Below are positions 25,338 to 34,221 of a DNA stretch of 64,000 bases, piece after piece. Position 1 is the stretch's first letter. Every line of letters starts with the position of its first letter. Position numbers and translations under genes: made by a program. The notes under the pieces were generated by a model. It did no database searches. It had not been told where the DNA came from and saw nothing but the letters and a program-made list of their open reading frames with translations. Source of the DNA: DASZFV01 sp035549075 (GTDB lineage Bacteria; Myxococcota_A; Polyangia; Fen-1088); the NCBI GenBank assembly GCA_035549075.1, contig DASZRT010000152.1, positions 1-64,000 of the forward strand, written 5' to 3'.

Positions 25338-27374
25338 TCACCAGACGTCGCAGCGATCGACCGGCGCGAGCGGCGCGCCCGCCGGACACTTGAACGCGTC
25401 GGCGAAGCCCGGCACGTTGCGGACGGCGCCGTTGATCCGCTCGTTCCACGGCGGGTGCGGGTCGGTCGTGAGCTCGGCGCGCAGCCACTCCGGCCGATCG
25501 TTTTCGCACCAGCCCTGCGCGTAGGCGACGAAGAACTGCTGGTCGGGCGTGAAGAAGCCCGGCGAGGCCTCGCCGCCGCCGCCGTCGTCCACATTGGCGT
25601 GGAACGCCGCGAGCGCGAGCTTGAGACCGCCGAGGTCGGCGATCGTCTCGCCCAGCGTCTGCACGCCGTCGACGTTCGTGCCGGGCACGGGCATGTAGCC
25701 GCTGAACTGCTTCGACACGCAGGCGGCGCGCGCGTCGAAGGCGCTCGCGACGGCGGGCGACCACCAGTCGCGCAGCGCGCCCAGGCCGTCGTACTGGCGG
25801 CCTTCATCGTCGAAGCCGTGCGTGAGCTCGTGGCCCATGACCGAGCCGATCGCCCCGTAGTTCGCCGCCGCCGGCCGCGCGGTGTCGAAGAACGGCGGCG
25901 AGAGGATCGCCGCGGGGAACGTGATGTCGTTGAACGTCGGGTCGTACCAGGCGTTCACGGTGATGGGCGGATCGCCCCAGCGCGTGCGATCGACGGGCGC
26001 CTCGAGATCGCCGAGCGATTGGCTCCACTCCCACGTGCGACGCGAGAGGATCGTGCCGAGGTAGTCGTCGTCGACGACGTTCCAACCTTCGTAGGGCGTC
26101 CACGAATCGGGGAAGCCGACCTTCGCGGCGACGAGCGACAGCTTCTTCTGCGCCTCGGCGCGCGTCGGCGCGTCGAGCCACGCCTCGCCGTCGAGCGTGA
26201 TCTGCATCTGCCCGCGGATGGCCGTGAGGATCGCCGACGCGCTGGCGACGCCGTCGTCGCCGAACATCGCGGCGACGTAGGACTTCGACAGCGCGAAGCC
26301 GAGCACGTCGCGCGCGTAGAGGAAGCAGCGCCAGTACGGATCGACGTCCTCCTGCGCGCCGCCGAACAGCTTCGTGTGAAAGGCGAACTCGAGCGGCCGC
26401 ACGCCCGCGCCGATCGCCACGGCGTCGGCCTCGAGCACACGCCACGCGAGGTACGCCTTGAGATCGTCGAGCGACGACGACGACAGGACGACGTCGAGCC
26501 TCTGCAGGCCCGCGGGCCACGCGACGTCGAAGCGGCGCTGCGTGACGTCGCCGAGGTTCGCGGCGGTGAAGAAGGAGACCCAGTCGAACGACGGCGTCGC
26601 CGTCACGAGGTCGGCGCCCGCCGTCGGGTGGTGCAGCTGCCCGGCGTCGCGCCGCGTGTCTGGCGAGGGCCAACCGCGCGCGAGCGCCGTCTCGACGTTC
26701 AGCACGGTCGCGCTGTCGAGGCTCGTCGGCAGGTTCGCGCCCACGCCGCGCATCGCCGCCGCGAGCGCGTCGATGTGCGTCACGTAAGCCGCTCGGTACG
26801 ACGCCTCGTCGTCGTCGAGGTAGTACGGCGAGTCCATGGCGAGGCTGGCGCCGTCGACGTAGATCGTGTTCATCGTGGGCATGTCGCGATCGGGCCCGAT
26901 GCCGATGCCCACGAGCGTCGGCGTCCCGCGCGCGAGCAATTCGCCAGCGACGCGCGCGACGTCGGCCTTCGTCGCGATGGCGGCGATGCGCGCGAGGTCC
27001 GTGACGAGATCGCGCGGCGTCGCGATGAACGACGCTTCGAGCGCTTCGCGGCACGTCTTGTAGTACCGGCCGATCTTCGCGGCGTCCGGATCGTTGGGGT
27101 GCGATTTGCCCTGGGCGTCGTCGACGACGGTGCCGTACTCGAAGATGACCTGATCGCGCTGCGTGCGCGCGTGACGCGAGTAGCTCGAAACGTCGGGCGG
27201 GATGGGGTTCCAGCGCTGCCAGTTGCCGCACGCGAACTGATAGAAGTCCGTGCACGGGTTGGCCGACCAATCGATCGCCGCGGCCTCGACGCCGGGTTGC
27301 TCGGGCGGCGTCTCGAGGCCGTTGCAGGCGCCGAGGCAAACCACGCCGACGGCGATCGCGCGGCGCGCGGTCAC
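25338..27374 (-). CDS. M13 family (neprilysin-like) zinc endopeptidase, lipoprotein
   Basis: 678 residues from a GTG at 27374 overlapping the stop of the gene before it (GTGA). Signal with lipobox VCLGAC. The M13 signature is complete: DFYQFACGNW at the N-terminus, NAWYDPTFNDITFPAAIL, the zinc site MGHELTHGFDDEGRQYD (near residue 515), the third ligand in GETIADLGG (near 575), and FFVAYAQGWCENDRPEWLRA with HPPWNERINGAVRNVPGFADAF near the end. Degrades peptides outside the cytoplasmic membrane. Last gene of a leftward gluQ-lipoprotein-peptidase run. Confidence 0.95.
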   Translation of the reverse strand: MTARRAIAVGVVCLGACNGLETPPEQPGVEAAAIDWSANPCTDFYQFACGNWQRWNPIPPDVSSYSRHARTQRDQVIFEYGTVVDDAQGKSHPNDPDAAKIGRYYKTCREALEASFIATPRDLVTDLARIAAIATKADVARVAGELLARGTPTLVGIGIGPDRDMPTMNTIYVDGASLAMDSPYYLDDDEASYRAAYVTHIDALAAAMRGVGANLPTSLDSATVLNVETALARGWPSPDTRRDAGQLHHPTAGADLVTATPSFDWVSFFTAANLGDVTQRRFDVAWPAGLQRLDVVLSSSSLDDLKAYLAWRVLEADAVAIGAGVRPLEFAFHTKLFGGAQEDVDPYWRCFLYARDVLGFALSKSYVAAMFGDDGVASASAILTAIRGQMQITLDGEAWLDAPTRAEAQKKLSLVAAKVGFPDSWTPYEGWNVVDDDYLGTILSRRTWEWSQSLGDLEAPVDRTRWGDPPITVNAWYDPTFNDITFPAAILSPPFFDTARPAAANYGAIGSVMGHELTHGFDDEGRQYDGLGALRDWWSPAVASAFDARAACVSKQFSGYMPVPGTNVDGVQTLGETIADLGGLKLALAAFHANVDDGGGGEASPGFFTPDQQFFVAYAQGWCENDRPEWLRAELTTDPHPPWNERINGAVRNVPGFADAFKCPAGAPLAPVDRCDVW

Positions 27375-28405
27375 GGTGAGAACCCCATCTCCCACGCGAG
27401 CTCGAGGCCGCCCGAGCCGCCGCGATCGTCCACGTGGAACCAGCGCGTGTACCCGAGCTTGATGCCCGCCTGCCGCAGCGTCGACGCCGGGCGATCGAAC
27501 GGCAGCGATCCAACTGAAAAGCGCCCCAGGCCCCAACGAAGGCCGGCGCTCACGCGCGGCGCCGTCACCCAATGGCCGGCGGTCTGCGCGTAGGCGCCGG
27601 GCGCGTGCTGGATGCCGAAGAACGCGCCGCCCTCGGCATAGAAGCCCGTCGCCCACGTGCGCGGCTGCCAATTCGCGCGCGCGAGGAGCGAGCCCCCGAA
27701 CGCCGGTGGTCCGCCCGCGAGAGCCTCTTGGTAGACGTAGGTGAACCGCTGGGACATCGCGAACGACCAGCGGCCGAAGGCGTGCACCTCCGCCACCGTG
27801 AGAGGCTCGAAGGCGTAGGTGCCGCCCGCGAGCGAAAGGAACGAGACGCTCGAGCCCGCGTAGGCGATCACCCGCGCCCCATCGGCGCGCCAGCGTGGTT
27901 GGTTCGTCGCCGGGTCGGCGATCGCGAGCTCGAGCGCGGGCTGGCCAGCGATCGGCAGGATGACTTCGAGCCTCAGCGGGCCGCCGGGAGGGTCGTCGCT
28001 CGTGACCTTGAACTTCGCCGAGAGCGTGCGCGTCTCGTGCGGGCGGACCACGCCCACGGCGGGGTCGACGGGCAGGTCGAACCAACCGCCGTCGACGACG
28101 TGCTCGAACTCGACGGTGGCGCCGTCGCGCTGGGCGCGTCCGACGAGCTGGGGCGCTCCCACCGAGAACGAGCGGGTCGCATCGGCGTCGTAGACATCGA
28201 GCTCGATCTCGACGGTCGCACCGGGAGCGAGATCCTCGCCTTCGGGCTGGTCGCTCCACGACAGGTGACGCACCTGCATCTTGACCGGCGGCGCGCCGTC
28301 CCCCGCACGCGGCACGGGCACGAGCTCGAACGGCTTACCTGCACAGCCAAACACGAAGGCGAGCCCGAGAGCCGCCGCGGTCCGTCCCCTCCAGTGTGTG
28401 CTCAC
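27371..28405 (-). CDS. lipoprotein of unknown function, beta-barrel-like C-terminus
   Basis: 344 residues from a GTG at 28405 overlapping the gluQ stop (GTGA). Signal with lipobox VFGC. The first half (to ~180) looks like an Ig-like beta-sandwich (VEIELDVYDADATRSFSVG, RTLSAKFKVTSDDPPGG). The second half has alternating aromatic strands (TWATGFYAEGGAFFGIQ, VSAGLRWGLGRFSVG, AGIKLGYTRWF) ending in F-S-P, resembling outer-membrane barrel strands. Probably outer-membrane associated; no function can be named. Confidence 0.75.
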   Translation of the reverse strand: MSTHWRGRTAAALGLAFVFGCAGKPFELVPVPRAGDGAPPVKMQVRHLSWSDQPEGEDLAPGATVEIELDVYDADATRSFSVGAPQLVGRAQRDGATVEFEHVVDGGWFDLPVDPAVGVVRPHETRTLSAKFKVTSDDPPGGPLRLEVILPIAGQPALELAIADPATNQPRWRADGARVIAYAGSSVSFLSLAGGTYAFEPLTVAEVHAFGRWSFAMSQRFTYVYQEALAGGPPAFGGSLLARANWQPRTWATGFYAEGGAFFGIQHAPGAYAQTAGHWVTAPRVSAGLRWGLGRFSVGSLPFDRPASTLRQAGIKLGYTRWFHVDDRGGSGGLELAWEMGFSP

Positions 28406-29364
28406 GGTAGGCGCGCAGGGTCGATGACGGCCGGCGCCTTGTCAACGCGGGTGAGGTCGAACGCCGCAGCGAGCGCGCGTGGCGACGTAAACGTCCCGGA
28501 GGCGACCAAACCGGCCGACGCCGCGAGCGCGCCGACGACGACCTCGGGCGAGACGCCGCGCGCCCGCAGGTCGGCGATCGCGACCGGCCGCGTGCGCTTG
28601 GCGAGGCGCTCGCCGCCGGGCGCGAGCACGAGCGGCACGTGCGCGAACGCGGGCGGCGCGAGGCCGAGCGCCGCGTAGAGCGCGAGCTGACGCGGCGTCG
28701 AGCGCAGCAGATCGTCGCCGCGCACGACGCGCGTGATGCCCATGGCCGCGTCGTCGACGACGACGGCCAGCTGGTAGGCCGCCGTGCCGTCGGCGCGGCG
28801 AATCACGAAGTCGTCGACGCCGGCCGCGTCAGGTTCGACGACACCGCGCACGCCGTCGACGAAGGAGATCTCGTCTCCGCGTCCGTCGAAGCGAATCGCG
28901 GGCGCGCGCCCCTGCGCGGCGGCGCGCGCCTCGACCTCGGCGCGCGAGCGGCCTCGACACGTGCCGGCGTAGCGCGGCCCCTCGTCGTCGTCGGCGTGCG
29001 GCGCGCTCGCCGCGCGCGCGACGTCGGCGCGCGAGCACGCGCACGGAAACGCGCGGCCTGCGGCGAGCAAGCGTGTGATCGCGTCGTCATAAAGATCAGC
29101 GCGCTCGCTCTGGCGATACGGCGCGTGCGGCCCTCCGACGTCCGGACCTTCGTCCCAGTCCAGTCCGAGCCAGCGCAGGTCGTCGAGCCCGCGCGCCTCG
29201 GCGCCCGCGACGACGCGCGCCCGATCGAGATCCTCGACGCGCACGAGAAACACGCCGCCGCGCGCCCGCGCGTCGAGCCACGCCAGCAGCGCCGTGCGCG
29301 CGTTGCCGAGATGCATGGCGCCCGTCGGGCTCGGGGCGTATCGTCCTCGCTCGGATCCCATCAT
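28402..29364 (-). CDS. gluQ: glutamyl-Q tRNA(Asp) synthetase
   Basis: 320 residues from the ATG at 29364. A truncated GluRS paralogue that attaches glutamate to queuosine in tRNA-Asp rather than to the tRNA end. Shows the class I start GRYAPSPTGAMHLGNARTALLAW (HIGH-like HLGN), VEDLDRARV, the zinc-binding segment ACSRADV...YAGTC, IVRGDDLL-type ITRVVRGDDLLRSTPRQLALY, and LAKRT at the KMSKS position; the anticodon-binding C-terminus of GluRS is absent, as expected. Only six bases separate its start from that of the divergent permease. Confidence 0.94.
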   Translation of the reverse strand: MMGSERGRYAPSPTGAMHLGNARTALLAWLDARARGGVFLVRVEDLDRARVVAGAEARGLDDLRWLGLDWDEGPDVGGPHAPYRQSERADLYDDAITRLLAAGRAFPCACSRADVARAASAPHADDDEGPRYAGTCRGRSRAEVEARAAAQGRAPAIRFDGRGDEISFVDGVRGVVEPDAAGVDDFVIRRADGTAAYQLAVVVDDAAMGITRVVRGDDLLRSTPRQLALYAALGLAPPAFAHVPLVLAPGGERLAKRTRPVAIADLRARGVSPEVVVGALAASAGLVASGTFTSPRALAAAFDLTRVDKAPAVIDPARLP

Positions 29365-29370
29365 CGCGCC

Positions 29371-30672
29371 ATGGCGGAGCTCAAGAAGACCCTCGGTCCG
29401 GTGATGCTGTGGGGGCTGGGCGTCGGGTACGTCATCTCGGGGATGTACTTCGGGTGGAACCTCGGCCTGCCGCTCGGCGGGACGTGGGGGATGCTCGCGG
29501 CGACGATCGTCGCCACCATTCTCTACGTCACCTTCATTTTCGGCTACACCGAGCTCGCGTGCGCGATCCCGCGCGCGGGCGGCGCCTTCGACTTCGGCCT
29601 GCGCGCCTTCGGGCCCGTAGGCGGCTTCCTGCTGGGCGTCGCGCAGCTGGTCGAGTTCCTGTTCGCGCCACCGGCGATCGCGATGGCGATCGGCGCCTAT
29701 TTCAACCTGTTCTTCCCGACGATCCCGCGCGAGGCCATCGCGATCGTCGCCTACGTCTCGTTCACGGCCATCAACGTGTGGGGCGTCAAGCAGGCGGCCG
29801 CCTTCGAGCTCGCCGTCACGATCGCCGCCGTGGGCGAGCTGCTGCTCTTCTGCGGCGTGACGGCGCCGCACTTCGACGCCGCGGCCTTCGCGCGCAACGG
29901 CCTGCCCGCCGGATGGGGCGGCGTGTTCGCGTGCCTGCCGTTCGCGATCTGGCTCTACCTCGGCATCGAGGGCGTCGCCAACGTCGCCGAGGAGGCGCGC
30001 GACCCGCAGCGCGACATCCCGCGCGGCTTCGGCTGGGCCATGGCGACGCTCGTCTTGCTCGCGCTCGGCGTGTCGGTGTGCGCCGTCGGCGTCAGCGGCT
30101 GGGAGGCGGTCGTCTACCCGTCGCCGGGCGCGCCCGCGTCAGACAGCCCGCTGCCGCTCGCGCTCGGCCACGTCGTCGGCGGCCGCGGCGCGCTCTACCA
30201 CTTGCTGGTCACCGTCGGGCTGTTCGGCCTCATCGCGTCTTTCCACGGCATCGTGCTCGCTGCGGGGCGCGCGGCGTTCGAGCTCGGGCGCACCGGCTAC
30301 GCGCCGCGCTTCCTGGGCCGCGTGTCGCCGCGCACGGGCACGCCGGCGGCGGCGCTCGTCGCCAACGCCTTCGTGGGCGTCGTCGCGATCCTCTCGCGCC
30401 GCACCGACGATCTCATCGTCTTGTCGGTGTTCGGCGCGCTCACGCTCTACGCGCTGTCGATGCTGTCGCTGTTCGCGTTGCGCCGCCGCGAGCCCGAGCT
30501 GCCGCGACCTTTCCGCGCCCTCGCCTACCCGTGGTTCCCGGCGATCGCCGTCGTGCTGTCGCTCGTCTCGCTCGCGGCGATGGCCTGGACGAACCGCGCC
30601 GTCGCGCTCGTCTACCTCGCGATCCTCGTCGTCGCCGCCGTCTACAGAGCGGCGCGCTCGCGCGCTCAGTAG
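29371..30672 (+). CDS. APC family permease, ethanolamine permease type
   Basis: 433 residues with about 12 hydrophobic segments. The N-terminus LKKTLGPVMLWGLGVGYVISG and YFGWNLGLPLGGTWGMLAAT, with ELACAIPRAGGAFDFGLRAFGP and IEGVANVAEEARDPQRDIPRG, match the ethanolamine permease branch of the amino acid-polyamine-organocation family. Imports a small amine or amino acid across the inner membrane; ethanolamine is the best guess. No ethanolamine ammonia-lyase genes are nearby. Starts six bases from gluQ, so its promoter must lie within the gluQ coding region. Confidence 0.88.
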   Translation: MAELKKTLGPVMLWGLGVGYVISGMYFGWNLGLPLGGTWGMLAATIVATILYVTFIFGYTELACAIPRAGGAFDFGLRAFGPVGGFLLGVAQLVEFLFAPPAIAMAIGAYFNLFFPTIPREAIAIVAYVSFTAINVWGVKQAAAFELAVTIAAVGELLLFCGVTAPHFDAAAFARNGLPAGWGGVFACLPFAIWLYLGIEGVANVAEEARDPQRDIPRGFGWAMATLVLLALGVSVCAVGVSGWEAVVYPSPGAPASDSPLPLALGHVVGGRGALYHLLVTVGLFGLIASFHGIVLAAGRAAFELGRTGYAPRFLGRVSPRTGTPAAALVANAFVGVVAILSRRTDDLIVLSVFGALTLYALSMLSLFALRRREPELPRPFRALAYPWFPAIAVVLSLVSLAAMAWTNRAVALVYLAILVVAAVYRAARSRAQ

Positions 30673-31199
30673 GCGATCAGGCGCTCCACGGGGACGGTGC
30701 CGAGCCGCGCGCGGCCCGCGAGGAACATGAGCTCGACCACGAAGACCGCGGCGACGACCGACGCGCCTTGCTCGCGGACGAGCTCGATCGTCGCGCCCGC
30801 CGTTCCGCCCGTCGCGAGCAGGTCGTCGACGACGACGGCGCGCTTGCCAGGCGCGACGGCGTCGGCGTGCATCTCGAGCGAGTCGGTGCCGTACTCGAGA
30901 TCGTACGTGCGGCGCAGCGTGCGCGAAGGAAGCTTGCCCGGCTTGCGCACGGGCGCGAAGCCGACGCCCAGCGCCGCCGCGACGGGCGCGCCGAAGATGA
31001 AGCCGCGCGACTCGACGGCGACGATGACGTCGGGCTCGTGCGGCCGCACGCGCTCGACGAGCAGGTCGACGCAGGCGCGCATCGCCTCGCCGTCGCCCAT
31101 GACCGTCGTCAGATCGTAAAAAAGAATGCCTGGCTTCGGAAAGTCGGGCACCTCGCGCACGCGCGAGCGCAACAACGCGAGGCGCGGGTCTTCGCTCAT
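30666..31199 (-). CDS. apt: adenine phosphoribosyltransferase
   Basis: 177 residues. Salvages adenine to AMP with PRPP, in the cytoplasm. Typical order: VREVPDFPKPGILFYDLTTVM, VAVESRGFIFGAPVA, VRKPGKLPSRT, YDLEYGTDSLEMHADA and the PRPP loop VVVDDLLATGGTAGA. Its start overlaps the stop of the LysM/M23 gene (ATGA), making it the last gene of the surE-pcm-M23-apt operon. Its 3' end overlaps the convergent permease by seven bases. Confidence 0.96.
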   Translation of the reverse strand: MSEDPRLALLRSRVREVPDFPKPGILFYDLTTVMGDGEAMRACVDLLVERVRPHEPDVIVAVESRGFIFGAPVAAALGVGFAPVRKPGKLPSRTLRRTYDLEYGTDSLEMHADAVAPGKRAVVVDDLLATGGTAGATIELVREQGASVVAAVFVVELMFLAGRARLGTVPVERLIAY

Positions 31200-31939
31200 G
31201 GCGTCGCGCTCGCGTTCGGTTGGTTCGTGAGGTACGGCATGGGGTCTCTCGGAATTTGCCCCTGCCGCACCTCGAAGTGCAAGTGCGGCCCCGTCGCGTG
31301 GCCCGTCTGCCCGACGGCGGCGATGCGCTCGCCCGCGCGCACGGTCTGCCCCGGCGTCACGAACAGCTCGGCGTTGTGCGCGTAGACCGTGAGCAGATCG
31401 CCCGCGTGCTGGAGCACGACCAAATTGCCGTAGCCGCGAATGGCGTTTCCCGCGTAGACGACCTGACCGTCTGCCGCGGCGACGACGGGCGTGCCCATCG
31501 GCGCGGGCAGGTCGATGCCCTCGTGCGCGCGCGCCCCGCGCGCCCCGAACGGCGAGCCCACGGTGCGCGCGACGTTGACGAGCGGCCAACGCAGCCGCGC
31601 GCCCGCGACGGACGCGTCCGAGGGCGAAAAGCGCTCGGGCGACGACGAGGATTCGGGTGGCGCGGGCTCCGCGGCGACCGCCGCGCCCGGCGGCGCGAGC
31701 ACGAAGATGAGGCGCCCCGGCTTCACCTCGTCGGCGCGCTTCAGGCCGTTCAGCTCGAGGATGTCTTCTGCCGGAACGCCCGCGACGCGCGCGATGTCCG
31801 CCAGCGTCTCGCCCGGCGCGACGACGTGCCAATCGCCCGCCGGCGACTGCGGGTGCATGGGGGCGCGCTCGAGGTGGCAACCGACCAACGAGGCCGCGGC
31901 GACGAGGACCAGGAGCGCGCGCGAGGAGCGAGGCGCCAT
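31196..31939 (-). CDS. LysM/M23 lipoprotein, NlpD-like
   Basis: 247 residues: lipoprotein signal (lipobox SLVGC), LysM peptidoglycan-binding domain (DWHVVAPGETLADIARVAGVP, residues ~35-80), and an M23/LytM domain (RWPLVNVARTVGSPFG...HEGIDLPAPMGTPVVAAADGQVVYAG...GPHLHFEVRQG). The zinc residues of active M23 enzymes appear present (H of HEGIDL and HLHF). NlpD-type proteins activate cell-wall amidases or cut crosslinks at the division site. The position right after pcm matches the surE-pcm-nlpD order of many proteobacteria, supporting the NlpD-like call. Confidence 0.92.
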   Translation of the reverse strand: MAPRSSRALLVLVAAASLVGCHLERAPMHPQSPAGDWHVVAPGETLADIARVAGVPAEDILELNGLKRADEVKPGRLIFVLAPPGAAVAAEPAPPESSSSPERFSPSDASVAGARLRWPLVNVARTVGSPFGARGARAHEGIDLPAPMGTPVVAAADGQVVYAGNAIRGYGNLVVLQHAGDLLTVYAHNAELFVTPGQTVRAGERIAAVGQTGHATGPHLHFEVRQGQIPRDPMPYLTNQPNASATP

Positions 31940-31962
31940 TCGCCCCGCATTATAGTCATGGC

Positions 31963-32646
31963 TCACGCGCTGGGTGGTTTTGCGCCGACGCCGTAGCGGC
32001 CCGTCAGATCGACGTAGCGGCAGCGCGTGTCGGTCGTCGTCTCGTAGCGATCTCCCACACGGCGGACGACGGAGAGGGTCTGCTCTTCCGGCGGGCCGAC
32101 CGGGATCACGAGGCGGCCTCCGTCGGCGAGCTGGTCGACGAGCAGCGGCGGCACACGCGGCGCGCCCGCCGACACGATGATGACGTCGAACGGCGCGTGG
32201 TCGGGCCACCCGCCCCCGCCGTCGAACGCGCCCACGACGACGTTGTGGATCCCCAACGCGTCGAGCGTCGCCTCGGCGCGCCGCGCGAGGCCCGCGACGA
32301 TCTCCAGCGCGTAGACCTCGCCGACCAGCTCGGCGAGCACGGCCGTCTGGTAACCGCAGCCCGCGCCGACCTCGAGCGCGCGCTCGCCCGGCTTCGGCTC
32401 GGCGAGCTCGGTGGCGCGCGCCACCATGTACGGCTGCGAGATCGTCTGGTTGAAGCCGATGGGCAGCGGGCGGTCGTCGTAGGCGTCGTCGACGTGCGCC
32501 CCATCGACGAACAGGTGCCGCGGCACGAGGCTCATCGCCGCGAGCACGCGCCGGTCGCGGATCCCGCGCCGCTCGAGCTGCTCGACGACCATGCGCCGCC
32601 TCGCCTCGATGAAGCGGGCGCCCTCACCCACCCCCGACTCGTCCAT
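31963..32646 (-). CDS. pcm: protein-L-isoaspartate O-methyltransferase
   Basis: 227 residues. Methylates isoaspartyl residues in aged proteins with S-adenosylmethionine, starting their repair. Motifs: LVPRHLFVD, ISQPYMVARATELA, the SAM motif ALEVGAGCGYQTAVLAELVG, DVIIVSAGAP and DGGRLVIPVG. Start two bases after the surE stop, 23 bases before the M23 gene; clearly one operon. Confidence 0.96.
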   Translation of the reverse strand: MDESGVGEGARFIEARRRMVVEQLERRGIRDRRVLAAMSLVPRHLFVDGAHVDDAYDDRPLPIGFNQTISQPYMVARATELAEPKPGERALEVGAGCGYQTAVLAELVGEVYALEIVAGLARRAEATLDALGIHNVVVGAFDGGGGWPDHAPFDVIIVSAGAPRVPPLLVDQLADGGRLVIPVGPPEEQTLSVVRRVGDRYETTTDTRCRYVDLTGRYGVGAKPPSA

Positions 32647-32648
32647 GG

Positions 32649-33449
32649 CTACGTCCTAGCGTGCTCGACGGCCTCGTGCACGAACGCACCGACCTGCCAC
32701 GCGACCAATTCGCCGATGAGCCGCGTGTGCGTGAGGTCGAGCCCGAGCGGCGTCAGCGACACGAGCCCGTCGCGCACGGCGCGGCAGTCCGACCCCGGCA
32801 CGTCGTCGGCGCTCTCCTCGGGCCCGCCGATCCAGTAGTACGAGCGCCCGCGTAAATCGGAACGCACGTCGACCTGATCGCGGTAGACGCGGCGCCCGAG
32901 GAACGTCACCTGATAGCCCGCGACCGGCCCCGCCGGCACGTTGACGCTGAGGAGAGAGCGCTCGGGCAGCGCGGGCGATCCACTTTGCCCACGCCGAACC
33001 ACCTCGGCGGCGAGCGCCGCGAGAAATCTGGCCGCGTGCGAGAAGTCCTGCCTCCGCTGCCGCTCGAGCGACACCGCGATCGCCGGCGTCCCGCGCAAGG
33101 CCGCCTCGACCGCCGCCGCGACCGTGCCCGAATAGAAGACGTCCGACCCGAGGTTGTACCCGTTGTTGATCCCCGAGACGACGAGCGCCGGCCGCCGCGG
33201 CACGAGGTGCAGCAGCGCCAAATACACGCAGTCGACCGGCGTCCCGTCGATCGCGAACACGCCCGGCTCGACCTCGTCGACGCGCAACGGCCGATCGAGC
33301 GAGATCGAGTGCGACGACGCCGACCGCTCGCGATCCGGCGCCGCGACGATGACATCCCCAACCTCCATCAACGCTTCCCGCGCCGCTGCGATCCCAGGCG
33401 CGGCGACGCCGTCGTCGTTGCTCAACAGGATCAGCGGGCGTTCAGCCAT
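32649..33449 (-). CDS. surE: 5'/3'-nucleotidase SurE
   Basis: 266 residues. Metal-dependent phosphatase acting on nucleoside monophosphates and other phosphates; stress survival protein. Signature residues: LLSNDDGVAAPGI (metal Asp pair), DRERSASSHSISL, AIDGTPVDCVYLAL and VSGINNGYNLGSDVFYSGTVAAA. First gene of the leftward surE-pcm-M23-apt operon. Upstream, 33450-33604 contains no gene I can support. Confidence 0.96.
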   Translation of the reverse strand: MAERPLILLSNDDGVAAPGIAAAREALMEVGDVIVAAPDRERSASSHSISLDRPLRVDEVEPGVFAIDGTPVDCVYLALLHLVPRRPALVVSGINNGYNLGSDVFYSGTVAAAVEAALRGTPAIAVSLERQRRQDFSHAARFLAALAAEVVRRGQSGSPALPERSLLSVNVPAGPVAGYQVTFLGRRVYRDQVDVRSDLRGRSYYWIGGPEESADDVPGSDCRAVRDGLVSLTPLGLDLTHTRLIGELVAWQVGAFVHEAVEHART

Positions 33450-33604
33450 GTCCCCTTATACGCGAAGGCCGGCGCGGCAGAGCCGCGCCTTCGCAGCAGG
33501 TCGCCCGGCTACTTGACGGGGTCCGGCTCGCTGCCGCTCGCGAACCCCGGTCCCCCTCGCTCCGCGCGGCGAAGTCGCGCGACGCTCGCTCCGACCATTT
33601 AACG

Positions 33605-33717
33605 CGACCTCGAGCGAGCGAAGCGAGCGGCTCCAAGCAATGGGAGGCGAGACTGTGCCTCGCCGGGCCGCTCCCCAAAGGGGTGGGCCGGCGGGAGGGG
33701 CCTGCCCCTCCCGCCCG
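33605..33717 (-). repeat. three-hairpin repeat, copy A, 3' of tRNA-Pro
   Basis: A GC-rich element directly 3' of tRNA-Pro. It shares with copy B (45294-45410) the flank CGACCTCGAGCGAGCGAAGC, then GCTC-AAGCAA, GGAGG and GCCGGGCCGCTCCC. Between these are three hairpins whose stems differ from copy B yet still pair: GGCGAG/CTCGCC (33646-33664), CCCC-AAA-GGGG (33673-33683), GCGGGAGGGGC/GCCCCTCCCGC (33691-33714). No gene in 33450-33604 beside it. Confidence 0.7.
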
Positions 33718-33722
33718 TTTTA

Positions 33723-33798
<76 letters not shown>

Positions 33799-33829
33799 AA
33801 ATTGCGTGTTGTGCGATGGGTGTGCGGAC

Positions 33830-34204
33830 TTATTCGCCGCAGATACGTATCAGATCTTGGAGCCCTTGCTTGATCTTTCGTAGCACCTCGGGACTGACGT
33901 CCGGAGGCGGTGGAAGTGGCGCCGGCGCCTCGTCGTGGCCGAGCTCGCGCAGCCGCGTCCGCGCCCCCTCGATCGTGAAGCGCTCTTCGTACAACAAGTG
34001 GCGGATGCGAAGCAGCAGCTCGACGTCCTTCTTGCGGTACAGGCGCTGCTGCGAGCGCGTCTTCTGCGGCTTGAGAGATCGAAACTCCGTCTCCCAATAG
34101 CGCAGCACGTACGGTTTGACGCCGCACAACCGCGCCGTCTCGCCAATCTTGAAGTAGGGCTTGTCGGGGATGCCCGCCGGAGTCGTGACCGCGCCGCGCG
34201 CCAA
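33830..34204 (-). CDS. MerR family transcriptional regulator
   Basis: 124 residues. Winged-helix MerR DNA-binding domain at residues ~17-85: YFKIGETARLCGVKPYVLRYWETEF, then RLYRKKDVELLLRIRHLLYEERFTIEGARTRL. The short C-terminal part (EVLRKIKQGLQDLIRICGE) is a dimerisation helix with no evident effector domain. Effector unknown. It lies 17 bases after ihfA; the pheT-ihfA-merR order is conserved in many proteobacteria. Confidence 0.92.
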   Translation of the reverse strand: MARGAVTTPAGIPDKPYFKIGETARLCGVKPYVLRYWETEFRSLKPQKTRSQQRLYRKKDVELLLRIRHLLYEERFTIEGARTRLRELGHDEAPAPLPPPPDVSPEVLRKIKQGLQDLIRICGE

Positions 34205-34221
34205 CGCGTCTTCTCCCTTGC

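Noticed and set aside
33605..33717. Simple rho-independent terminator of tRNA-Pro
   Set aside because: Three hairpins with conserved linkers shared with a second locus go beyond a terminator, though the first hairpin after the tRNA may serve as one.
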